Shown here piece by piece: positions 1 through 5,131 of a stretch of DNA of 9,970 nucleotides. The DNA is from Lachnospiraceae bacterium (GTDB taxonomy: Bacteria; Bacillota; Clostridia; Lachnospirales; Lachnospiraceae). The stretch is from positions 97,048-107,017 of the forward strand of contig JAAUZW010000033.1 in the NCBI GenBank assembly GCA_014804385.1, written 5' to 3'. Below the pieces are notes generated by a model. The model saw only the letters and a list, made by a program, of their open reading frames with translations, did not search any database and had not been told where the DNA came from. How positions within the stretch are numbered: position 1 is the stretch's first letter; the number at the start of each line of letters is the position of its first letter. A program made the position numbers and the translations under genes.

Positions 1-188
1 GCGCTCTCAGTCGGTGACGCCGTATTCCTGTCGCTTCCCTCAGGGTGAGTCTCCTTCACTGCATTTTTCTTATTAGATATAACATGTTCAAAATGTATAC
101 AAATATACATTTATACTTTTTATACCATAAACATTATGAAAGCACAAGCATTGTATCGGAAAAAATACAAAAGACATCCCGCCTTACC
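1..188. other. Unassigned window edge downstream of dapL
   Basis: This stretch lies past the dapL stop codon and holds no gene I can support. Bases 1-60 are GC-rich and unlike the very AT-rich 61-180, so they belong to something different. Plus frame 1 reads through to a TGA at 46-48 and could be the last 15 codons of a plus-strand gene cut by the window edge. The minus strand is also open through the same bases, so neither reading can be chosen. I see no classical hairpin plus U-run terminator for dapL. On the minus strand, TTGTAT and ATACAA can form a 6-bp stem around 151-170, but no T-run follows it. Confidence 0.35.
91..112. repeat. Perfect 9-bp AT-rich palindrome with 4-nt loop
   Basis: AAATGTATA at 91-99 and TATACATTT at 104-112 are perfect inverted repeats around CAAA. 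A run of five T (117-121) follows on the plus strand after a 4-nt gap, so it could act as a weak terminator for a plus-strand gene entering from the left. It could also be an operator-like site. On the minus strand no T-run follows, so it is not a convincing dapL terminator. Confidence 0.5.
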
Positions 189-1409
189 TTATACCGGCAG
201 CTTCTTGATCCGGTCCACAGCCTCCACGGTACTCTCGTAGCTTCCGAACGCCGTCAGCCGGAAATAGGTCTCTCCGCTGGGGCCAAAGCCCGAACCGGGT
301 GTACCGACCACATTGGCATTCTCCAGCAGATAGTCAAAAAATTCCCAGCTGGTCATTCCCTTCGGCGCTTTCAGCCAGATATAAGGCGCGTTGACGCCGC
401 CGGAAACAGTATACCCGGCACTCTTAAGGCCGTCCAGAATGTAGGCCGCATTCTTCATATAATATGCCACAAGTTCTTTCGTCTCCCGTTTTCCGTCTTC
501 ACTGTAAACCGCCTCGCCCGCTCTCTGAATGATGTAGGGCGCGCCGTTATACTTGGTGCCGTGGCGTCTTGCCCAGAGCCCGTGCAGCGATACATCCCCT
601 GCCTTAAGCTCCTTAGGAATCACGGTATAGCCCAGACGCACGCCGGTAAATCCCGCGTTCTTGGAGAAAGAGCGCAGCTCGATGGCGCAGGTTCTCGCCC
701 CCTCGCACTCGTAGATGGTGTGGGGCACGTCCGGCTCGGAAATATACGCCTCATAGGCCGCGTCATAGATGATGACGGAACCGTTTTTATTGGCATAATC
801 GACCCATTCCTGCAATTGTGCCTTAGTGATCGTGGAGCCCGTGGGATTATTCGGGAAGCACAGATAGATCAGATCCGGCACCTCCTTCGGCAGCTCCGGG
901 GCAAAGCCGTTCTCCGCCGTACAGGGCATGTAGATCACATCGCTCCATTTTTCTGTCTTTTCATCGTAGACGCCTGTCCTGCCCGCCATCGCATTGGTGT
1001 CCACATACACCGGATAGACGGGATCACAGACCGCAATCTTATTATCCAGCGCGAAAATCTCCTGAATGTTGCCGGAATCGCACTTTGCTCCATCCGAGAC
1101 AAAGATCTCGTCCGCCTCGATCTGTGCGCCTCTCGCCTGATAATCATTCTCTGCAATGGCGTTCCGAAGAAACTCATATCCCAGATCCGGCGCATACCCC
1201 CGGAAGGTCTTCTCGTCAGCCATCTCATCCACCGCGCCGTGAAGCGCACTGATGATGGCAGGCGTAAGCGGTCTTGTCACATCACCGATTCCCAGCCGGA
1301 TGATCTTTTTGTCCGGGTTTGCCGCCGCGTAGGCGTTTACCTTTTTGCCGATGGTGGAAAAAAGATAGCTCCCCGGCAGTTTCAGATAATTGTCGTTTAC
1401 TTTTAACAT
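189..1409 (-). CDS. dapL: LL-diaminopimelate aminotransferase DapL
   Basis: A PLP-dependent fold-type I aminotransferase that converts tetrahydrodipicolinate plus glutamate to LL-2,6-diaminopimelate and 2-oxoglutarate in one step, bypassing the succinylase and acetylase routes to lysine and cell-wall meso-DAP. It is cytoplasmic. The 406-residue length fits the family. Visible landmarks are the N-terminal KLPGSYLFSTI segment, IRLGIGDVTRPL (about 37-48), FPNNPTG (185-191), DAAYEAYI (216-223), and SFSKNAGFTGVR (247-258), where Lys250 is the expected Schiff-base lysine. The ATG has an ideal AGGAGG (1415-1420) five bases upstream. It is the last gene of the run glnA-ANTAR-dapF-dapL, 54 bp after dapF, whose enzyme uses its product directly. 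Glutamate, its amino donor, ties it to the glnA end of the operon. Very secure. Confidence 0.97.
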   Translation of the reverse strand: MLKVNDNYLKLPGSYLFSTIGKKVNAYAAANPDKKIIRLGIGDVTRPLTPAIISALHGAVDEMADEKTFRGYAPDLGYEFLRNAIAENDYQARGAQIEADEIFVSDGAKCDSGNIQEIFALDNKIAVCDPVYPVYVDTNAMAGRTGVYDEKTEKWSDVIYMPCTAENGFAPELPKEVPDLIYLCFPNNPTGSTITKAQLQEWVDYANKNGSVIIYDAAYEAYISEPDVPHTIYECEGARTCAIELRSFSKNAGFTGVRLGYTVIPKELKAGDVSLHGLWARRHGTKYNGAPYIIQRAGEAVYSEDGKRETKELVAYYMKNAAYILDGLKSAGYTVSGGVNAPYIWLKAPKGMTSWEFFDYLLENANVVGTPGSGFGPSGETYFRLTAFGSYESTVEAVDRIKKLPV

Positions 1410-1463
1410 CGTATCCTCCTATATCAATGCATCAGCATGTTTTTTCAATCTACTCTCCATTCC

Positions 1464-2300
1464 TTAATCAAGTTCGCCCTCAAATACAGTTTCCGCCGGC
1501 CCTGTCATATAGATGGTATCCGCTTCCCGATCCCAGGTAACCGTGAGAGAACCGCCCAGAAGCTCCACCGTGACGGTCTCCTCCGTCAATCCGTTTAACA
1601 CACAGGCCACCACCGTAGCACAGGCTCCCGTTCCACAGGCAAAAGTCTCTCCGGTGCCGCGCTCCCATACCCGCATCCGCACCGTACTCCTGTCGATCAC
1701 TTCCACAAACTCCGTGTTTGTCCGTTTGGGAAACCGCTCGTGGTTCTCAAAATGAGGCCCGATCTTTTCGATGGCTAACGACTCCACATCGTCCATAAAT
1801 ACCACCGCATGAGGATTTCCCATGGAAACACAGGTCATCTGATAGGTAACGCCCTGCACCTGAATGGGTTCGTCAATGGCCTGTTCGTTCTCGGAAACCA
1901 CCGGCACCAGCCGTGCCGTAAGCTCCGGCGCTCCCATATCCACCTTCACTCGCTCCACCTTGTCGTCCTTTAAAAAGAGGGTCAGGTACTTGATCTTTCC
2001 GGCACTTATGACACTTATGTCGGTTTTATCCGTAAGGCCCTTGTCATATACAAATTTCCCCACACAGCGGATGCCGTTTCCGCACATTTCCGCCCGGGTC
2101 CCGTCCGCATTGTACATCTCCATCTCAAAATCCGCTTCCTCCGAGGGATTGATGAAAATCACGCCGTCCCCGCCGACGCCAAAATGTCTGTCGCTTGTCC
2201 TGCGCACGAAGTCCGGTTTTTCCTCCGAAGTGATCTGCTCTGCTCCTCCGTCAATATAAACATAGTCGTTGCCGCAGCCATGCATCTTTGTAAATTTCAT
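1464..2300 (-). CDS. dapF: Diaminopimelate epimerase DapF
   Basis: A PLP-independent epimerase that turns LL-diaminopimelate, the DapL product, into meso-diaminopimelate for lysine and peptidoglycan. Numbered from the ATG at 2298-2300 (278 residues), it has MHGCGNDYVYID near the N-terminus, the first catalytic cysteine in AEMCGNGIR (Cys73), GNPHAV (161-166) and the second catalytic cysteine in ETFACGTGAC (Cys222). These match the two-cysteine, two-base mechanism of the family. A GTG three codons upstream (2307-2309) is in frame, but it lies inside the Shine-Dalgarno sequence. The ATG, six bases after GAGGTG, is the better start and gives the usual N-terminus. It sits 82 bp after the ANTAR gene and 54 bp before dapL, so dapF and dapL should be co-transcribed. 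Confidence 0.97.
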   Translation of the reverse strand: MKFTKMHGCGNDYVYIDGGAEQITSEEKPDFVRRTSDRHFGVGGDGVIFINPSEEADFEMEMYNADGTRAEMCGNGIRCVGKFVYDKGLTDKTDISVISAGKIKYLTLFLKDDKVERVKVDMGAPELTARLVPVVSENEQAIDEPIQVQGVTYQMTCVSMGNPHAVVFMDDVESLAIEKIGPHFENHERFPKRTNTEFVEVIDRSTVRMRVWERGTGETFACGTGACATVVACVLNGLTEETVTVELLGGSLTVTWDREADTIYMTGPAETVFEGELD

Positions 2301-2306
2301 ATTTCT

Positions 2307-2316
2307 CACCTCTCCC
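2307..2316 (-). promoter_or_regulatory. Ribosome binding site that decides the dapF start
   Basis: The minus strand reads GGGAGAGGTG, ending six bases before the ATG at 2298-2300. The in-frame GTG at 2307-2309 is part of this same motif, so it would have no ribosome binding site of its own. This argues for the shorter 278-residue DapF. Confidence 0.7.
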
Positions 2317-2373
2317 TATATGTGCAAGCTCAGCATTTATATCTTCGTTCGCTTGACTCTGCCCTTTGCGCAC

Positions 2374-2402
2374 ATTATACCTTCATGACCGCATCATAGC
2401 AA
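2374..2402 (-). promoter_or_regulatory. Candidate internal sigma-A promoter for dapF-dapL
   Basis: On the minus strand a perfect -10 box TATAAT (2374-2379) follows a -35-like TTGCTA (2397-2402, four of six matches to TTGACA) with a 17-bp spacer. The -35 and most of the spacer overlap the last codons of the ANTAR gene. Transcription would start about 65 bp upstream of dapF, letting dapF-dapL be expressed independently of the nitrogen-linked glnA promoter. This is inferred from sequence match only. Confidence 0.45.
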
Positions 2403-2931
2403 GCACCATCTGCGCCGTTTCCACCATATTCGTACCACTGTCCATACTGCATTTCTGCAGATAGCGGTGCGCTTCCTCCTCAGACATGTGATTGCGGCTC
2501 ATCAAAAGCTCCTTCGCCTCCCCAAGCAACGCCTCCTCCTCCGGTCTGCGCTCCCTGGGACATTGTCTTGCCCGGCGTCTGCGCCGCTCAATGGCCTGAC
2601 TCATCATATCCAGCGTATTGATCAGATCGTACACCTTAAACGGCATGGCAAGACACATGATATCGTTCCCCTCGCACTCCTGCAGAATGTTCGGAGAAGC
2701 CAGGAGCAGCATCTCGAACCCCTTCGGGAGGCAGGCGTGCAATTCATGATACAGCATATCCTGCATCCGGTAGCTGCAGATCACAATGCCGTCGCCAAGA
2801 TCATCCATCGTACTCAGTGCCTGGGCTGCGGTAGTGCACACACCGCTTACCCGAAATCCGTTTTTCATAAGCAGATTGCGGATACTGCGAGCGTCCTCGG
2901 GCTTTGGCAGAACTACAATAATATGGATCAC
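2383..2931 (-). CDS. ANTAR-domain regulator with pseudo-receiver (NitR-like)
   Basis: A 182-residue protein with a CheY-like N-terminal domain (about 1-112), an Arg-rich linker (116-129) and a C-terminal ANTAR domain (about 130-180). ANTAR domains bind paired hairpins in nascent RNA and cause antitermination. The linker-ANTAR junction and the AKELLMSRNHMSEEEAHRYL pattern are typical. The receiver looks unable to take a phosphate: the beta-1 acidic pair is missing (VVLPKPED), the phospho-acceptor Asp is replaced by Ser53 (ICSYRMQD), and the conserved Lys before Pro97 is Met96. The start is a GTG (2929-2931) with GGAGG seven bases upstream. It lies 40 bp after glnA. In solventogenic clostridia a similarly placed gene, nitR, is linked to nitrogen control of glnA, so that role is likely here; the pairing with this glnA is inferred. 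Confidence 0.88.
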   Translation of the reverse strand: MIHIIVVLPKPEDARSIRNLLMKNGFRVSGVCTTAAQALSTMDDLGDGIVICSYRMQDMLYHELHACLPKGFEMLLLASPNILQECEGNDIMCLAMPFKVYDLINTLDMMSQAIERRRRRARQCPRERRPEEEALLGEAKELLMSRNHMSEEEAHRYLQKCSMDSGTNMVETAQMVLAMMRS

Positions 2932-2971
2932 ACGCTCACCTCCCTTCGCTCACATTTAATATCATGCGTTA

Positions 2972-4306
2972 TTAAAATTTATTCAGGTATTCGTTGATTT
3001 CCCAGTCTGTGACCTGTCTGCGATAGCGGTTCCATTCCTCCTTTTTCAAGGTAATATATTTTTCAAAAATATGATCTCCCAGCGTCTCCCGCATAAAAGC
3101 ATCTTTTTCCATACAGGAGACAGCCTCCATCAGCGTGCCGGGAAGCTCCTCAATTTTCAGGGCGCGCCGTTTCTCCGCGTCCATCCGGAAGATATTGCCG
3201 TCTACTCTCTCCGGCGGAGCGATCTTGTTTTTGATGCCATCCAATCCTGCCCGCAGGATCGCCGCCAACGCCAGGTAAGGATTGGCCGTCGGATCGGGAC
3301 TGCGCAGCTCCATCCGCGCTCCATCGTTTCCGAACGCCGGAATGCGGATCAGAGGGCTTCTGTTAGCGGCGCTCCAGGCGATATACACCGGCGCCCCATA
3401 TCCGGGCACAAGTCTTTTATAAGAATTTATAATTGGATTGGTGACCGCCGTCATGCTCCGTATATGCTGCATGATGCCGCCCAGGAAATAGTATGCCTCG
3501 CCGCTCAATCCCAGCGGATCCGTCCCGTCCGCGAAGATATTTTTTCCCTCTCTGTGCAGAGACATATTGATATGCATACCGGATCCGTTCATTCCGGACT
3601 TCGGCTTAGGCATAAAAGTGGCATGCAGGCCGTGTCTTCTGGCAATGGTCTTGATCGCCAGCTTAAAGGTCATGATGTCGTCCGCCGTGGCCATGGCCTC
3701 GTCGAATCGAAAGCTGATCTCATGCTGCGCCGGCGCCACATCGTGATGGGATGCCTCCACCACAAACCCCATATCCTCCAGAGTCAATACCATATCGCGC
3801 CTCGCATTTTCACCAAAATCTATGGGGCCCACATCAAAATATCCCGCATTTTCATGAGTTACCGTGGTGGGCATCCCGTTTTCATCCAAATGAAAGAGGA
3901 AAAATTCACATTCCGCACCCGCCCGGAAGGTCAGCCCCATATCCTCTGCCTCTCTGACCGCTCTTTTCAGGACATAGCGCGGATCTCCTTCAAAGGGAGT
4001 CTGGTCGGAACGATATACATCGCAGATCAGCCGCGCCACCTTGCCCTGCTGAGGTCTCCAGGGAAAAATCTCCAGCGTGCTGTAATCGGGATGCAGATAC
4101 ATATCCGATTCCTCCACGTCTGTAAAGCCCTCGATCGAGGAGCCGTCAAACTTACACTCGTTGTCGAGCGCTTTTTCCAGCTGGCTCGCCGTCACCGCCA
4201 CATTCTTCAGATTGCCGAAAATATCTGTGAACTGCAGCCTGATAAACTCCACGTCCTCCTCCTCGACCAGCTTTATGATATCCTGCTTCCGATAATCTTT
4301 TCTCAT
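2972..4306 (-). CDS. glnA: Type I (alpha) glutamine synthetase GlnA
   Basis: Makes glutamine from glutamate, ammonium and ATP as a cytoplasmic dodecamer. An in-frame ATG at 4313-4315 is only one base from the AGAGGAG site (4317-4323). The ATG at 4304-4306, ten bases away, gives 444 residues, the length of B. subtilis GlnA, and is preferred. Landmarks are DGSSIEGF with the ammonium-site Asp, AECEFFLF (metal-binding Glu pair), KPKSGMNGSGMHINMS (ATP/glutamate site), NSYKRLVPGY, NRSPLIRIPA and ELRSPDPTANPYL. No adenylylation Tyr is present, as expected for the alpha type. Three positions differ from B. subtilis as I recall it: Arg62 region is Asp63 (GFTDVEES), metal-ligand Glu189 is Asp189 (HHDVAP), and flap Glu304 is Gly304 (PGYGAP). 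It is first in the operon, behind a structured leader. Confidence 0.96.
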   Translation of the reverse strand: MRKDYRKQDIIKLVEEEDVEFIRLQFTDIFGNLKNVAVTASQLEKALDNECKFDGSSIEGFTDVEESDMYLHPDYSTLEIFPWRPQQGKVARLICDVYRSDQTPFEGDPRYVLKRAVREAEDMGLTFRAGAECEFFLFHLDENGMPTTVTHENAGYFDVGPIDFGENARRDMVLTLEDMGFVVEASHHDVAPAQHEISFRFDEAMATADDIMTFKLAIKTIARRHGLHATFMPKPKSGMNGSGMHINMSLHREGKNIFADGTDPLGLSGEAYYFLGGIMQHIRSMTAVTNPIINSYKRLVPGYGAPVYIAWSAANRSPLIRIPAFGNDGARMELRSPDPTANPYLALAAILRAGLDGIKNKIAPPERVDGNIFRMDAEKRRALKIEELPGTLMEAVSCMEKDAFMRETLGDHIFEKYITLKKEEWNRYRRQVTDWEINEYLNKF

Positions 4307-4337
4307 CCGATCCATGCTCCTCTATCTTCTGATTTTG

Positions 4338-4468
4338 TAACTGTTCAGTACCTTCACAGTTACGATGCAAAATCCATTAAAAATTGTCTTCGACAATGGG
4401 ATTTTGCATGCCTGAATCATATTCTTACGGTCTCAGCAGTAAATGCTTCGACCTGTACTGAATAGTTA
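4338..4468 (-). repeat. 131-bp element with terminal inverted repeats in the glnA leader (MITE-like or RNA element)
   Basis: The ends TAACTGTTCAGTAC (4338-4351) and GTACTGAATAGTTA (4455-4468) are inverted repeats matching at 13 of 14 positions. Inside are two more inverted repeats. The first is ATGCAAAATCC (4365-4375) with GGATTTTGCAT (4399-4409), capped by ATTGTC-TTC-GACAAT (4383-4397). The second is 4429-4453, GGTC and AGCA arms separated by a symmetric two-base internal loop that reads GA opposite GA on the minus (glnA mRNA) strand. Together they give a three-way-junction fold. The left end can instead pair locally: GTAACTGT (4337-4344) with ACAGTTAC (4356-4363) is perfect and excludes the long-range pairing. 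There is no ORF or transposase, as in a miniature inverted-repeat element. It lies between the glnA promoter and its ribosome binding site. Confidence 0.6.
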
Positions 4469-4488
4469 TTTGACTTTATATACACACG

Positions 4489-4523
4489 ACAAGGGCGTTC
4501 TATCCCTATAAGAACGCCCTTGT
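4489..4523 (-). other. Perfect 13-bp hairpin at the 5' end of the predicted glnA mRNA
   Basis: ACAAGGGCGTTCT (4489-4501) and AGAACGCCCTTGT (4511-4523) are perfect inverted repeats with a 9-nt loop. In the glnA direction the stem begins about two bases after the predicted transcription start near 4525. It is not a good intrinsic terminator in either direction, because neither side is followed by a T-run. It is more likely a 5'-terminal stabilising or regulatory stem, although a protein-binding operator overlapping the start region is also possible. Confidence 0.65.
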
Positions 4524-4531
4524 TCCGTACT

Positions 4532-4561
4532 ATCATATCAAGTATTCAATTCTTTTGTCAA
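4532..4561 (-). promoter_or_regulatory. Sigma-A-type promoter for glnA
   Basis: On the minus strand a consensus -35 TTGACA (4556-4561) and a near-consensus -10 TATGAT (4532-4537) are separated by 18 bp. Transcription should start near 4525 and give an approximately 220-nt leader before the preferred glnA ATG. No other promoter of this quality was seen upstream of glnA. The spacer is AT-rich (GAATTGAATACTTG). I did not find a clear GlnR-type palindrome. Confidence 0.75.
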
Positions 4562-4654
4562 CTCCCAAGCCTTGCCCCTGTCACAAAAACAAACGCATAA
4601 ACCTGAGACGTCCCACATAAACTATAAAAAAAGAATCACTGTGGGGATATTTGT

Positions 4655-5131
4655 ATGAGTTCTAAGACCAAAATTATCGTGCTTCATGTAAAAGAGTTGA
4701 TATATACCGGCATCTTTGCTGCTCTCGGTATTCTTTTTATCATCCTGCTCATCATCATGTTTCTGCCCAAGGAGGAAAAACAGGAAACCATATCCACCGT
4801 GACGCAGTCTACCACGGACTCCTACGTGCCCGGCGTATACACGACCTCGCTGATCCTGAATGACAACGTGGTGGAGATCGAAGTGACCGTGGACGAAAAG
4901 AACATTAACGCCATCCGGCTCGTCAACCTGGATGAGGCTGTCACAACCATGTATCCTCTCATCCAGCCCTCCTTCGAGGATCTCGCCGATCAGATCATCA
5001 AAAATCAGAGTCTGGAGGGAATTACATACCCTGACGACAGCAAATACACCTCTATGATCCTCTTAGACGCCATTACCACATCGTTGGAAAAGGCCTATGA
5101 GAATGGGGATGAGGAGTCTACAGCTCACTAA
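4655..5131 (+). CDS. Membrane-anchored protein with degenerate FMN-binding-type domain
   Basis: A 158-residue protein with a short basic N-terminus, one strongly hydrophobic segment at about 18-37 (signal anchor or uncleaved signal), a Ser/Thr-rich linker (46-56) and an outward-facing domain. From YVPGVYTTSLILNDNVVEIEVTVDE onward it follows the pattern of the FMN_bind family found in RnfG/NqrC and related proteins: YxPGxY, then a beta strand with alternating Val/Glu, a middle helix and a final helix (IILDAITTSLEKA-like). The SGATxTS motif whose Thr carries covalent FMN is not intact; the region reads YPDDSKYTSM (125-134). Flavin attachment is therefore doubtful. GGGG (4642-4645) precedes the ATG by nine bases, a weak ribosome binding site. 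It is the only plus-strand gene, and its last 14 bp overlap the nadE 3' end. The specific function is not recognised. Confidence 0.75.
   Translation: MSSKTKIIVLHVKELIYTGIFAALGILFIILLIIMFLPKEEKQETISTVTQSTTDSYVPGVYTTSLILNDNVVEIEVTVDEKNINAIRLVNLDEAVTTMYPLIQPSFEDLADQIIKNQSLEGITYPDDSKYTSMILLDAITTSLEKAYENGDEESTAH

Noticed and set aside
45..1406. Open frame of 453 codons on the plus strand opposite dapL
   Set aside because: It is antisense to a full, motif-rich DapL and has no ribosome binding site or domain pattern; it stays open because of dapL codon composition.
4307..4315. Upstream ATG giving GlnA three extra residues
   Set aside because: It is one base from the AGAGGAG motif, too close for use; the ATG at 4304-4306 has better spacing and gives the B. 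subtilis length. The difference is minor and not proven.
3071..4465. Open frame of 464 codons on the plus strand opposite glnA
   Set aside because: It is antisense to complete GlnA and runs through the leader element; the translation is His/Arg/Ile-rich without recognisable motifs.
4611..4645. CCCACA/TGTGGG inverted repeat upstream of the plus-strand gene
   Set aside because: Only 6 bp of stem with a 22-nt AT-rich loop; likely chance.
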